From Proteiniclasticum ruminis (GTDB taxonomy: Bacteria > Bacillota > Clostridia > Clostridiales > Clostridiaceae), in NCBI RefSeq assembly GCF_900115135.1, contig NZ_FOVK01000001.1, positions 372,001 through 436,000 on the forward strand: a stretch of 64,000 nt of DNA. Direction: 5' to 3'. A program made the translations under genes and the position numbers. This document shows, piece by piece, positions 24,586-34,644 of the stretch. The notes below the pieces were generated by a model. The model saw nothing but the letters and a program-made list of their open reading frames with translations, did no database searches and had not been told where the DNA came from. The first letter of the stretch is position 1, and the number at the start of each line of letters is the position of its first letter.

Positions 24586-25872
24586 CTATAGGATTCTTGA
24601 GAGAGCAATGAGTACACCAATCTTTCCATGATCAAAACTCAGACCGCCCTGGAAATATGCTGTGTAGGGTTCTCTGATCGGAGCATCACAGGACAGCTCA
24701 ATGGAAGCGCCCTGTATAAAGGCTCCTGCCGCCATGATGACCTGGTCTTTATACCCAGGCATGTCCCAAGGCTCGCAGCTTGCATTGGAGTCTATGGGGG
24801 CTCCATATTGGATTCCCTTGACAAAATCAATGAGCTTCTCCTTGTTTCTGAAGGTGATGGCCTGTACGATATCCGTTCGCTTCACTTCAGCTCTAGGATG
24901 CACTTCAAATCCTGCCAGTTCTAAAAGCTTTGCTGTATAGACTGCAGTTTTCAGAGCTTCCATGGAAATCTGAGGTGCAAGGAAAAGGCCCTGGAAGAAT
25001 GTACGCATTACACCGAATGTTGATCCACATTCCCCTCCCAGTCCTGGCACAGTCAGTCTGTAAGAAGCCAAATCCACAAGTTCTGTTTTACCTGCAACAT
25101 ATCCGCCCGTAGGAGATATGCCCCCTCCCGCATTCTTGATGAGCGATCCGGCAACGATATCTGCTCCTACTTCAATGGGTTCACGTTCTTCAATGAACTC
25201 CCCATAACAGTTGTCCACAAAGATGATTACCTCTGGAAATTCCTTTCTGATCTCTCCAATGGCTTTACCAATCTCTTCGATGGTAAAACTGTTTCTGTCC
25301 GCATATCCTTTACTTCTCTGGATATGAAGCATCTTCACCGATGTATCTTTTTTCAGATACTCCAGGACTTGATCCACTTGAATGGCATTGTCCTTCAGTT
25401 CAATTTCCGCATACTGGACGCCAAAATCATAAAGTGAACCTGTATTTTCATCTTCTTCTGTCTGTCCGATGCCTATGACTCCATGAATGGTGTCATAGGG
25501 TCTGCCGGTGATCGCAAGAAGGGTGTCTCCAGGTCTCAATATGCCATAGAGCACGCAGGATATGGCATGGGTGCCACTGACAAACTGCGGTCTCACCAAA
25601 GCTTTCTCTGCTTTGAAAATCCTTGCATACACCAGATCCAGCGTATCTCTGCCGATATCCCCATATCCATATCCTGTGGTGTTTGTGAAATGATAATCGC
25701 TGATTTTCTCATCCTGAAATGCTTTGAGCACCTTAAACTGGTTATATTCCCGAATATCCTCATACTCTTTAAAGAGAGGCGTCACAGCTTCCATGGCCTT
25801 CTCATGAAGGTCAAGAGCCTTTTCACTGATGTTGTATTCTTTCATGAGATACTCTTTTGATTTATAATACAT
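24586..25872 (-). CDS. Methionine gamma-lyase family PLP protein (YnbB-like)
   Basis: 428 residues with the PLP fold type I layout: RPQFVSGTHAISCVLYG binding loop, FVDNCYGEF with the cofactor Asp, and SLIKNAGGGISPTGGY with the Schiff-base Lys. This family (once called aluminium-resistance protein) sits beside hfq and miaA in many Firmicutes, as here. Its physiological reaction is not settled; C-S bond cleavage is only a family guess. RBS AAAGGAAG before the ATG. A terminator separates it from hfq, so it likely has its own promoter. Confidence 0.88.
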   Translation of the reverse strand: MYYKSKEYLMKEYNISEKALDLHEKAMEAVTPLFKEYEDIREYNQFKVLKAFQDEKISDYHFTNTTGYGYGDIGRDTLDLVYARIFKAEKALVRPQFVSGTHAISCVLYGILRPGDTLLAITGRPYDTIHGVIGIGQTEEDENTGSLYDFGVQYAEIELKDNAIQVDQVLEYLKKDTSVKMLHIQRSKGYADRNSFTIEEIGKAIGEIRKEFPEVIIFVDNCYGEFIEEREPIEVGADIVAGSLIKNAGGGISPTGGYVAGKTELVDLASYRLTVPGLGGECGSTFGVMRTFFQGLFLAPQISMEALKTAVYTAKLLELAGFEVHPRAEVKRTDIVQAITFRNKEKLIDFVKGIQYGAPIDSNASCEPWDMPGYKDQVIMAAGAFIQGASIELSCDAPIREPYTAYFQGGLSFDHGKIGVLIALSRIL

Positions 25873-25967
25873 GGTTTACTTCCTTTCAATGTCCTACTAT
25901 TTATACAATCAATTTATCATTATAGCACAAAGTCGCTGGCTTTCAAATGTTCCGGTTTCTTCGAAAA

Positions 25968-25998
25968 AAAAGCACCTGTCCCTAAAGACAGGTCTTTT
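25968..25998 (-). terminator. Terminator after hfq
   Basis: Minus-strand stem aaagacctgtc / gacaggtgcttt (one bulge) followed by a run of eight T residues, starting 7 bases after the hfq stop. Confidence 0.85.
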
Positions 25999-26004
25999 CA
26001 CGTT

Positions 26005-26238
26005 CTATTCTTCCTCATCCAGAATCAGGATGGGTTTCAGTGGTGTGATGGTGGTAACCGCATGTTTATAGACAAGCATCTGTTTGTCTTCGGTCTCCAG
26101 TACAATCACATAATTGTCAAATCCCCGTACCACGCCTTTCAGCTGAAATCCATTCACCAGATGGATGGTCACTGTCATTTTGGTTTTTCTTGCCCCATTT
26201 AAGAAAACATCCTGAAAATTATTGATGGCTTTGCTCAC
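26005..26238 (-). CDS. hfq: RNA chaperone Hfq
   Basis: 77 residues. Sm1 motif [20 protein letters not shown] and Sm2 motif YKHAVTTI are clear; the C-terminal tail is short and acidic (LILDEEE), typical of Gram-positive Hfq. It binds AU-rich RNA and small RNAs as a hexameric ring. The GTG at 26238 is taken as start because GGGGGAG lies six bases before it; a GTG five codons upstream would overlap that site. It follows miaA as in many bacteria. Confidence 0.95.
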   Translation of the reverse strand: MSKAINNFQDVFLNGARKTKMTVTIHLVNGFQLKGVVRGFDNYVIVLETEDKQMLVYKHAVTTITPLKPILILDEEE

Positions 26239-26315
26239 TGATACTCCCCCCACTTTATCTTTTTCATAGTTATTATATATGATTCTTTCATTATAATACA
26301 GTTTTTGAAAATGTA

Positions 26316-27236
26316 CTACTCTCTTCCGGATTTTTCTAGAATCTCTATGATTTCTTCATCGGAATACTTGTCCTTTGACAGTTCTTCCGCATATTTCTCA
26401 TTTCTGAACCATGTGAGCTGCCTTTTGGCATAATTTCTGGATCTCATTTTCACAAGATCCACCGCGCCCTCCAACGTAAGAATCCCATCCAGATAAGACA
26501 GGATTTCCTTGTATCCGATCCCTTGCATCGAAACATGGGAAGAGGTCAGTCCACTCTTCTGTAAACTTATCACCTCTTCCAAAAGGCCCTTTCTCATCAT
26601 CACTTCTACTCTCTCATCAATGGCCTCATAAAGCTTCTGTCTGTCTTTATTGAGATAGAAGTAATGAATCTCATATTCCTTTCTCAATCCGCGGTCATCT
26701 TTGAAGCTGGAAAAAGGTCTTCCAGTGAGATGATATACCTCAAGAGCCCGCACAACACGTTTCACGTTATTGGGATGGATGGCGGTGGCAGCCTCCAAGT
26801 CCACTTTTTTCAACTTCTCATGAAGATAGAGAGGACCATTTTCCCTTGCTTCCTCTTCCAGTTCCTTCCTGAGTGCAGCATCACTGCCGCCTTCTGTGAA
26901 AGAAAGGTTCTTGATGACAGCATCAATATAGAGTCCTGTACCCCCTACAAGAATGGCAGGTTTGCCTCGTTTATGGATGTCTTGGATGGCTTCCTCGGCG
27001 AGATCTTTATAATCTGACACCGTGAACGCATCAAAAGGCGATACCACATCAATGAGGTGATGGGGCACTCTTTCCATTTCCTCTTTGGTGGCCTTCGCAG
27101 AGCCAATGTCCATCCCTTTATAGATCTGCATGGAATCACAGGATACAATCTCTCCTTGCAGCCTTTCAGCCACCTGAAGGGATATTTCTGTTTTTCCAAC
27201 ACCCGTGGGACCTGAAATGATTACTATTTTTCTCAT
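26316..27236 (-). CDS. miaA: tRNA dimethylallyltransferase (MiaA)
   Basis: 306 residues with P-loop GPTGVGKTE (9-17), [17 protein letters not shown] and the [14 protein letters not shown] motif. It adds an isopentenyl group to A37 of tRNAs reading UNN codons; MiaB, encoded 4.6 kb upstream, completes the modification. Start ATG 27236 overlaps the mutL stop by 4 bases; the frame upstream of it runs inside mutL and is not used. Confidence 0.96.
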   Translation of the reverse strand: MRKIVIISGPTGVGKTEISLQVAERLQGEIVSCDSMQIYKGMDIGSAKATKEEMERVPHHLIDVVSPFDAFTVSDYKDLAEEAIQDIHKRGKPAILVGGTGLYIDAVIKNLSFTEGGSDAALRKELEEEARENGPLYLHEKLKKVDLEAATAIHPNNVKRVVRALEVYHLTGRPFSSFKDDRGLRKEYEIHYFYLNKDRQKLYEAIDERVEVMMRKGLLEEVISLQKSGLTSSHVSMQGIGYKEILSYLDGILTLEGAVDLVKMRSRNYAKRQLTWFRNEKYAEELSKDKYSDEEIIEILEKSGRE

Positions 27237-29074
27237 ACAATTCTCCTGAACATCTTTTGCATGTCTTTCTCCGTAAGTTTCACAAGGGTCGGTCTTCCAT
27301 GAGGACAAGAGAAAGGTTCCTCGATGAACCGCAATGTTTCAATCAGATGCCGCATTTCTTCCATGGTAAGCTCCTCATATGCTTTAATCGAGGCTTTACA
27401 GGCTGCCGTTGCGATTCTTAAATACTTCACTTCCTCTTTGCTCCCTTTTCCCAGGTTTCTGATGTTATCCAGAATCTCATGGAAATACGGTGCCGCTTCT
27501 GTTTTTCCCAGAAAAATAGGCACCTCCCGGATGGCAACACTCCGGTCACCAAACTCTTCCAGCAGGAAACCAGCTTCCTTCAGAACTTCTTTGTTTTCAA
27601 GGTACAGCTGATAGTCATCCATGGAAAGATCAAGAATCTCGGGAATCAGAAGCCCCTGGGCAGCCACATGACCCTTTTTGATTTCTTCCATATATTTCTC
27701 AAAGTTTATTTTCTCATGGGCTGCATGCTGATCGAAGATGTACAGCTCATCCTGGATTTCTGTGAGAATATAGGTGGCTCTGAACTGTCCGATGATCCTT
27801 GGCATCGGGAATTTCGCGGTGGGGTTCACTGTATATTCTTCGCTGCGCACAACAGGAACATCCTCTGCCTTTAAAGCCTCATAGGGCTCCCTGATCAAAG
27901 AATCCTGCTGCCGTAATGTACTTTCTCTCCTCATGGCATCCAATGCTTTCCGATCTTCTTCGATTTTCATCACCCTTGGATCCTTTTTGAGATCTACCGG
28001 TATGTCTATGCGCACCGGCCCTGTCTCTGGCTGCCTCAGCTGCTCATACCTGTCAGGTTCTTCTTCCTGAATTTTAAAGGTTTCCTGAAGCCCTTCGCGA
28101 AGAGACTGATGTATGGTTCCGAAAACACTTTTGAACATATGGGCATCATCTTCAAACTTTATTTCTGCCTTCTGTGGATGAATATTCACATCGATGAGCT
28201 CAGGGAAGATTCCAATGTTAATGACAAAAAAAGGAAACCGGCTTACTGTGGCAAATGATTTGAATGCCTTTTCCGCCGCAGTGGTGATGACTTTAGACTG
28301 CACCAGCCTTTTATTGACAAAAATGGTCTCATGAGCCCTTGAACCTCTCGAGATTTCTTCATGTCCGATGAACCCGAAGATACTGAAGGAATCAAAATGA
28401 TTCTCAAAGTAAAAAACATGATCATGGACTTTCTTGCTGTATACTTGCCGGATCACATCTTTCTGGTTCCCCGTACCGTAGGTTCTCAGCATCTCCTTCC
28501 CATCTACAACCAAAAAGAAAGAAATGGAAGGATGAGCCATAGAAATCTTTGAAACAATCTCGGAAATGATGGCTCCTTCTCTGGATGGGGTTTTCAAAAA
28601 CTTCTTTCTTGCGGGCACATTGTAAAATAGATCCCTTATTTCCATGAGTGTTCCCTGGTCCATAGAAGAATACTTCTCATACCGAATCTCCCCACCTTCG
28701 ATGAGGATTTCCCTGCCATCCTGCTCTTTGGTCTTGGACCTGGTGAGGATTTTCGATACAGAAGCTATGCTCGAGAGTGCTTCTCCACGAAACCCCATGG
28801 TGTGGATGGAAAACAGATCATCTGCTGTTCTGATTTTACTGGTAGCATGTGGAAGAAAGGCATTTCTAAGGTCCTCCTCCAATATGCCTTCCCCGTTATC
28901 TACAATCTTAATCAGTTCTTCTCCACCCGACTGAATCTCCACATAAATCTCCGTCGCACCGGCATCAATGGAGTTTTCCACCAGCTCTTTCACTACAGAA
29001 GCGGGTCGTTCCACCACTTCTCCTGCTGCGATTTTATTAAAAGTATCTTTAGTTAGAAGATTGATCTTCCCCAT
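27233..29074 (-). CDS. mutL: DNA mismatch repair protein MutL (endonuclease type)
   Basis: 613 residues. GHKL ATPase N-terminus (LVENSIDAGA, VDNGEGI, GFRGEALSSI) and a C-terminal domain with the metal-binding endonuclease motif DQHAAHEKINFE at 448-459 (exact DQHA-x2-E-x4-E), plus ACK and CPHGRP motifs. This means it nicks DNA itself, as expected for bacteria without MutH. Its ATG overlaps the mutS stop by one base and its stop overlaps miaA by four, so the three genes are one translational unit. Confidence 0.97.
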   Translation of the reverse strand: MGKINLLTKDTFNKIAAGEVVERPASVVKELVENSIDAGATEIYVEIQSGGEELIKIVDNGEGILEEDLRNAFLPHATSKIRTADDLFSIHTMGFRGEALSSIASVSKILTRSKTKEQDGREILIEGGEIRYEKYSSMDQGTLMEIRDLFYNVPARKKFLKTPSREGAIISEIVSKISMAHPSISFFLVVDGKEMLRTYGTGNQKDVIRQVYSKKVHDHVFYFENHFDSFSIFGFIGHEEISRGSRAHETIFVNKRLVQSKVITTAAEKAFKSFATVSRFPFFVINIGIFPELIDVNIHPQKAEIKFEDDAHMFKSVFGTIHQSLREGLQETFKIQEEEPDRYEQLRQPETGPVRIDIPVDLKKDPRVMKIEEDRKALDAMRRESTLRQQDSLIREPYEALKAEDVPVVRSEEYTVNPTAKFPMPRIIGQFRATYILTEIQDELYIFDQHAAHEKINFEKYMEEIKKGHVAAQGLLIPEILDLSMDDYQLYLENKEVLKEAGFLLEEFGDRSVAIREVPIFLGKTEAAPYFHEILDNIRNLGKGSKEEVKYLRIATAACKASIKAYEELTMEEMRHLIETLRFIEEPFSCPHGRPTLVKLTEKDMQKMFRRIV

Positions 29075-31644
29075 CAGTTCACGTCCTTTGCTTCCTGGTT
29101 CAGTTCATAAAGAATACGCTGTGCATCCAAGGGACTCATGGACAAAACATCGAGACTTCTCAGCTTTTCCAGCACCTGATCTTTCTCGAAATCAAATATC
29201 CCCATCTGAAGGATCCCGGGATCTTCTTTCACCTTCTGTGTAGCCTTTGTTGTCTTTTTCTCTTTTTTCTCCAGCTTTGCCAGAATCTCTTTCGCTCTTG
29301 CAAGAAGGTTCTTTGGAAGCCCCGCAAGCCTTGCCACTTCTATACCATAAGATTCATCCGCGCCTCCAGGCACAATCTTTCTGAGAAACGCGATGTTTTT
29401 TCCCACCTCTTTCACGAGTACGGAGTAGTTCCTGATGCCATAGAGTTCATCTTCCAAAGCTGTAAGTTCATGATAATGCGTGGCAAAAAGTGTTTTTGCT
29501 CCCTGAATCTCACTGAGAATGTGCTCAATGACGGCCCATGCGATGGAAAGTCCATCATATGTGCTGGTCCCTCTCCCCACTTCGTCCAGAATAATGAGGG
29601 AGCTTTCAGTAGCATGCAGGAGAATATCCGACACCTCACTCATCTCCACCATAAAGGTGGACTTTCCGCCTGCCAAATCGTCTGATGCGCCAATTCGCGT
29701 GAAGATCCGGTCACAGATGGGTAGACTCGCTTCTTTTGCAGGCACAAAAGACCCAATCTGTGCCATGAGACTCATCAGCGCCGTCTGTCTCATATAGGTG
29801 GACTTACCGGCCATATTCGGACCCGTGATGATGAGAAACCGTTCTTTGTCCCCATCCATATACAGGTCATTGGACACAAACTCCCCTTTTTTCATCATCT
29901 GCTCCACCACTGGATGTCGTCCTTCTAGGATTCTAATTTTCCCATCTTCATTGATCTGCGGTTTGACATAGCCATTATTTCGGGCCACTTTGGCCAGGCA
30001 CTGATAACAATCCAGATCCGCAATGATTCTTGCCGTCTGCTTAAGACGCTCAATCTCATTTTCCACTTTTTCTCTGATGTCCTGAAATACCGTATACTCA
30101 AGATCTGCGAGCTTTTCTTCCGCCCCTAAAATCTTATCTTCAATGTCTTTCAGCTCCTGTGTGATGAATCTCTCCGCATTTGCCAAGGTCTGTTTTCTGA
30201 TATAGCGGCCTTCCGGAATACTGCTGTAGTTGGATTTTGAAATTTCAATGTAATATCCAAACACCTTGTTGTATCCAACCTTCAGGCTTTTGATGCCTGT
30301 GAAATCACGTTCTTTCTGCTCCATTTCAGCAATGTATCTTTTTCCATTCTGTTTGAGATTCCGCAGCTCCTCAATCTCCTTATGATAACTGCTCTTGATG
30401 ACACCACCCTCTTTTAAGGCAAGTGGGGCATCTTCTTCAATACTGTCTTCTAAAAGCTTATGAACATCTGAAAGCACGTCAAACTTTCTCGAAAGCCGTG
30501 AAAGTTCACCGTAATCCACCTGTTTCAGGAGGCTCTCCACCATAGGAAGCTTCCCAAGAGACCTCTTTAAGGTCACCATTTCTTTAGGATTCACGGACTT
30601 GAGCGCAATCTTGGAGACAATCCGTTCAATATCAAAAACACCTTTCAGTGCCTCTCTCATATCCTCCAACAGGTTCAGATTCTGATAAAATGCCTCCACA
30701 GCATCCAGACGCTTCACCACAAGCTCTTTGTTCAGTAGAGGAGCTTCGATCCATCTTCTCAGATTTCTCGAACCCATGGCGGTTTCTGTTTCATCTAGAA
30801 CCCACAGAAGGCTTCCCTTCTTGCCTTTATCCACGATATTCTCTGTAAGTTCCAGGTTCCTTTTCGTATTGATATCTAACGCCATGGAATCTTCTGTGTT
30901 ATAGATCTCCAAATGCGTGATATTGGTTAATGCAGTTTTCTGTGTTTCCTCCAGATATTGAAGCAAAAGAGCAGATGCGGAAGCTACCACACGATTGTAT
31001 CCTCCGGATAAACTCTTGAAATAGTTCTGCACACTGCCTTTTTCCAAAGAATCATCGAGTTCTCTCAGATTCACCAGGACATTCCATTTTTTCTGAAGCT
31101 CTTCCCCCAGAGAAGCCTCTGTGACAATCACTTCCTTTGGTGTGAACTTGCTCATCTCATTGTGAAGCGAGGAAAGGTTTTGTGGAACATAGGTCCCTTG
31201 AAACTCTCCTGTGGAGAGATCGCAGAACGCTACCCCATACCACTCCTCATGAGATGTTACTGCCATCACATAATTATTTCTTTTATTGTCCACGAAATTT
31301 TCATCCAGAAGTGTTCCTGGGGTAACAATTCGGATCACATCTCTTTTGACAATTCCCTTGGCCTCTTTCGGATCCTCCACCTGCTCACAGATTCCAACTT
31401 TATATCCTTTCTGAATGAGTTTTCCAATATAGCCTGCTGCTGCGTGATAAGGAATCCCACACATGGGGGCTCGCTCTTCCAGACCACAGTCTCTACCTGT
31501 CAGGACTAGCTCCAGCTCCTTGGATGCAGTCTCTGCATCCTCAAAAAACATCTCATAGAAGTCTCCCAGTCTATAAAAAAGAATACAGTCCTTATACTGC
31601 TCTTTGATTGTAAAATACTGCTGCATCATTGGGGTCAAAGCCAT
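29074..31644 (-). CDS. mutS: DNA mismatch recognition protein MutS
   Basis: 856 residues, full length. The mismatch-probing Phe-x-Glu motif is at 29-31 (GDFYEMF); the C-terminal ATPase has Walker A GPNMAGKSTYMRQ, the Walker B region LIILDEVGRGTSTYDG and the ATHYHEL switch. It finds mispairs and recruits MutL. Good RBS; the miaB terminator lies in the 167-bp space upstream, so mutS probably has its own promoter there. Confidence 0.97.
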   Translation of the reverse strand: MALTPMMQQYFTIKEQYKDCILFYRLGDFYEMFFEDAETASKELELVLTGRDCGLEERAPMCGIPYHAAAGYIGKLIQKGYKVGICEQVEDPKEAKGIVKRDVIRIVTPGTLLDENFVDNKRNNYVMAVTSHEEWYGVAFCDLSTGEFQGTYVPQNLSSLHNEMSKFTPKEVIVTEASLGEELQKKWNVLVNLRELDDSLEKGSVQNYFKSLSGGYNRVVASASALLLQYLEETQKTALTNITHLEIYNTEDSMALDINTKRNLELTENIVDKGKKGSLLWVLDETETAMGSRNLRRWIEAPLLNKELVVKRLDAVEAFYQNLNLLEDMREALKGVFDIERIVSKIALKSVNPKEMVTLKRSLGKLPMVESLLKQVDYGELSRLSRKFDVLSDVHKLLEDSIEEDAPLALKEGGVIKSSYHKEIEELRNLKQNGKRYIAEMEQKERDFTGIKSLKVGYNKVFGYYIEISKSNYSSIPEGRYIRKQTLANAERFITQELKDIEDKILGAEEKLADLEYTVFQDIREKVENEIERLKQTARIIADLDCYQCLAKVARNNGYVKPQINEDGKIRILEGRHPVVEQMMKKGEFVSNDLYMDGDKERFLIITGPNMAGKSTYMRQTALMSLMAQIGSFVPAKEASLPICDRIFTRIGASDDLAGGKSTFMVEMSEVSDILLHATESSLIILDEVGRGTSTYDGLSIAWAVIEHILSEIQGAKTLFATHYHELTALEDELYGIRNYSVLVKEVGKNIAFLRKIVPGGADESYGIEVARLAGLPKNLLARAKEILAKLEKKEKKTTKATQKVKEDPGILQMGIFDFEKDQVLEKLRSLDVLSMSPLDAQRILYELNQEAKDVN

Positions 31645-31762
31645 TTTTTATTCCTCCGTTAAGAAAAAAGTCCGGTGTTTTTTCTGTATTTATCATCGAA
31701 CCTGATTTGTATTTGCCAGTCTGTATACTTCATTATACTAAAAAGCCTTTGAAAAATATAAT

Positions 31763-31806
31763 AAGAATCTGGAGAATTGACATATCCGTACCTTCTCCAG
31801 ATTCTT
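31763..31806 (-). terminator. Terminator after miaB
   Basis: Minus-strand stem aagaatctggagaa / ttctccagattctt with a 16-base loop, followed by attatattttt, 6 bases downstream of the miaB stop. Confidence 0.8.
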
Positions 31807-31811
31807 ACACC

Positions 31812-33161
31812 TTACTGAACCAGTTCTCCCATCAAACTGAAGGATCTAGCTTTGGTAATTTTCACTTGAACCAGTTTTCCCACAAGGACCTCATCTCCAG
31901 GGAAGTTTACCGTTTTTCCTGTCCGTGTTCTGCCCTGAAGGTATTCATCGTTGTTCTTGCTCTTTCCCTCCACCAGAATCTCAACCACCTGATCCTGGTA
32001 ACTCTTGTTGATTTCTATGGAGTTCTTATTGACCGCCTCCACAAGCCGATTGAATCTTTCATGTTTCACATCTTCAGGCACCTGTTCTTTCATCCTGTCT
32101 GCAGGGGTATATTTTCTTCTGGAATAGATGAACGTATAGGCTGAGTCATATTTCACTTCTTCCACAAGCTTCAGTGTTTCCATAAAGTCTTCTTCGGTCT
32201 CTCCTGGGAATCCGATGATGATATCCGTAGTCAACGCAACTCCAGGAATGGCCTCTTTGATTTTCTTCACGATATCCAGATAATTTTCTCTTGTGTAGTT
32301 TCTGTTCATCCGTTTCAGCAGCGCAGTGGAACCGCTCTGCACCGGCAGATGAATCTGCTCTACCACTTTTTCACAGTCTCTCACCGCTTCAATGACATCC
32401 TCTTTCAGATCCTTGGGGTGTGGAGACATGAACCGGATTCTTTCTAGCCCCTCCACCTCATTGACCATTCTAAGCAGTTCAGAAAAAGTGACTTTTTCCT
32501 GCAGATTGTATCCATAGGAATTCACATTTTGACCCAAAAGGGTCACTTCTTTATATCCCTTGGATACAAGATCTCTGACTTCAGAAAGAATATCCTGAGG
32601 TTTTCTGGAACGCTCTCTTCCACGCACATAGGGAACCACGCAGAAAGTGCAGAAATTATCGCAGCCATACGTGATGGTCACAAACGCTTTTACACTTGAA
32701 TCTCTTACAATCGGGATCCCTTCAACAATTTCTGTTTCTTTTTCGTAGATTTCACAAATCTGAGCATTCTCCGTTCTGGCTCTTTCCAGATACTCAGGGA
32801 ACTTATGGGCATTATGGGTACCAAAGACAATATCCACATGCTTATACTTTCTTAAAATCTCTTCCGGCATTCCTTTTTGCTGCATCATACAACCGCAGAC
32901 CGCAAGGATCATATCTGGATTCTCACGCTTCAGCGCTTTTAAAGCACCGATATTCCCATACACTTTCAGTTCTGCATTTTCACGCACTGCGCAGGTATTG
33001 AAAATGATCACATCCGCTTTATTTCTGAACATGGTGGACTCATACCCCATGCTTCGGAGCATTCCTGCAAGTTTCTCGGAATCTTCCTCATTCATCTGGC
33101 ATCCCCAGGTTTCAATCAGGTATTTCTTGCTCAAATCTATATTCCCCTTTTCTATTTTCAT
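31812..33161 (-). CDS. miaB: tRNA-2-methylthio-N6-dimethylallyladenosine synthase (MiaB)
   Basis: 449 residues. N-terminal UPF0004 domain with three Cys ([22 protein letters not shown]), radical-SAM motif CDNFCTFC (CxxxCxxC), and a C-terminal TRAM domain ending in SLMGELV. It methylthiolates i6A37 of tRNA using two iron-sulphur clusters. No obvious Shine-Dalgarno sequence precedes the ATG, but the conserved N-terminus requires this start. Confidence 0.96.
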   Translation of the reverse strand: MKIEKGNIDLSKKYLIETWGCQMNEEDSEKLAGMLRSMGYESTMFRNKADVIIFNTCAVRENAELKVYGNIGALKALKRENPDMILAVCGCMMQQKGMPEEILRKYKHVDIVFGTHNAHKFPEYLERARTENAQICEIYEKETEIVEGIPIVRDSSVKAFVTITYGCDNFCTFCVVPYVRGRERSRKPQDILSEVRDLVSKGYKEVTLLGQNVNSYGYNLQEKVTFSELLRMVNEVEGLERIRFMSPHPKDLKEDVIEAVRDCEKVVEQIHLPVQSGSTALLKRMNRNYTRENYLDIVKKIKEAIPGVALTTDIIIGFPGETEEDFMETLKLVEEVKYDSAYTFIYSRRKYTPADRMKEQVPEDVKHERFNRLVEAVNKNSIEINKSYQDQVVEILVEGKSKNNDEYLQGRTRTGKTVNFPGDEVLVGKLVQVKITKARSFSLMGELVQ

Positions 33162-33219
33162 ACATCAAAAAGAACTTTTTCTTTCATAAGAATCGTTCTC
33201 TGCTTAACACAACAGTTCT

Positions 33220-33225
33220 ATTATA
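33220..33225 (-). promoter_or_regulatory. Candidate -10 element for miaB
   Basis: TATAAT on the minus strand about 59 bases before the miaB start; the -35 region is AT-rich (TTTTAT-like) without a clear match. Confidence 0.4.
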
Positions 33226-33360
33226 GCTAAAATAGCAATTAAATAAAAGTAGTCTAGACATATCCCATGAATTCATAAATGGTCAACAAATCCAATAATA
33301 ATTCGCTAAATTACATTAAATTGTAGCACGGTATGACTTTTTGTTAATATATTGTCATTA

Positions 33361-33389
33361 TTGATTGGATTAGTGAAAACGTTTATACT
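33361..33389 (+). promoter_or_regulatory. Promoter of the aminotransferase pair
   Basis: TTGATT (33361-33366), 17-base spacer, TATACT (33384-33389), 31 bases before the first aminotransferase start codon. Confidence 0.75.
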
Positions 33390-33420
33390 GGTTCTGTAAC
33401 AAAATTGGGGGGGTGTTGTG

Positions 33421-34605
33421 ATGAACGTGGAATTTTCAGAAAGAGCAAACCGGATCAAAGCTTCAGAAATCAGGGAACTGCTGAAATTGACCGCACGACC
33501 AGAAATCATATCATTTGCAGGAGGACTTCCTGCTGCAGAGCTTTTTCCTTTGGAATCACTTGCTGAAATCAGTAAAGAGGTGATTCTTCAGGAAGGAAAA
33601 ACAGCATTGCAGTATAGTACCACCGAGGGATTCAATGATTTAAGGGAAGTTATTCTAAAGCAAAGACTGGCAAAGGTGGGCATCTTTGCTACTTTAGATG
33701 AAATTTTCATCACATCCGGTTCTCAACAGGCACTGGATTTCACAGGAAAACTTCTCATCAATGAAGGCGATCAGGTAATTGTAGAGTCTCCCACCTATCT
33801 GGGTGCACTCAATGCTTTCTTGGCTTATGCTCCTTCCTATGTGGAGATTCCATTAGAAGAGGATGGCATGGATCTGGATTTGTTAGAAGAACATCTGAAA
33901 AGTGGATTAAAAGCGAAATTCCTGTATACCATACCAGATTTCCAGAATCCGTCCGGAATTACGATGTCTCTGGAAAAAAGAAAACGGCTTCTGAGCCTTG
34001 CAAACCAGTATGATCTCATTGTCATTGAAGATGCGCCATACGCGGAGCTTGTCCTTGAAGGAGATCAACTTCCTCCGCTAAAATCTATGGATACTGAAGG
34101 ACGTGTTATTTATCTTGGCACCTTCTCCAAGACATTTACACCTGGACTTAGAATCGGCTGGGTTGTGGGACATCCAAAAATCATCCACAAATTTATACAG
34201 ATCAAACAAGGTTCAGATCTTCAGACTTCGTCATTGGACCAAAGAATTGCGGCCCGGTATATGCTGCAGTATAATCTGGATGAGCACATTGAGCTGATCA
34301 AGAAGGTGTATAAAAATAGAAGAGATGTGATGATAAATGCAATGAGAGCATCCTTTCATAAAGACATCACTTTTACAGACTCAAAAGGCGGATTGTTCAC
34401 TTGGGTGAGAGTAAAAGAGACCATGGATACGAAACTCATCATGGAGGAGGCATTGGCGAGAAATGTCGCTTTTGTGCCCGGTGCATCTTTTTTTGCCAGT
34501 GGAGACAAGAAAAATTATATGCGCCTCAATTATTCTTGCATGCCAGAGGAAATGATCGAAATTGGCATCAGAAGGCTGGCAGAAGTACTTAATAAATACT
34601 ACTGA
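33421..34605 (+). CDS. PLP-dependent aminotransferase (2-aminoadipate/aromatic type, class I)
   Basis: 394 residues without a DNA-binding domain. FAGGLPAAELFP at the N-terminus, TSGSQQALD, PDFQNPSGIT and the Schiff-base Lys237 in GTFSKTFTPGLRIGW match the LysN/2-aminoadipate group, whose members transaminate aromatic, branched or aminoadipate substrates; the substrate here is open. The ATG at 33421 is preferred over the adjoining GTG at 33418, with a G-rich ribosome binding site upstream. A second aminotransferase follows after 39 bases. Confidence 0.9.
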   Translation: MNVEFSERANRIKASEIRELLKLTARPEIISFAGGLPAAELFPLESLAEISKEVILQEGKTALQYSTTEGFNDLREVILKQRLAKVGIFATLDEIFITSGSQQALDFTGKLLINEGDQVIVESPTYLGALNAFLAYAPSYVEIPLEEDGMDLDLLEEHLKSGLKAKFLYTIPDFQNPSGITMSLEKRKRLLSLANQYDLIVIEDAPYAELVLEGDQLPPLKSMDTEGRVIYLGTFSKTFTPGLRIGWVVGHPKIIHKFIQIKQGSDLQTSSLDQRIAARYMLQYNLDEHIELIKKVYKNRRDVMINAMRASFHKDITFTDSKGGLFTWVRVKETMDTKLIMEEALARNVAFVPGASFFASGDKKNYMRLNYSCMPEEMIEIGIRRLAEVLNKYY

Positions 34606-34644
34606 TTCCTGTATAATAAATAAAAAAAGAATGGAGATCAAAAC

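Noticed and set aside
24570-24607. TCTCAAGAATC/GATTCTCGAGA stem over the stop codon of the PLP lyase-family gene
   Set aside because: No T tract follows on the minus strand; could be an RNA structure but not supportable as a terminator.
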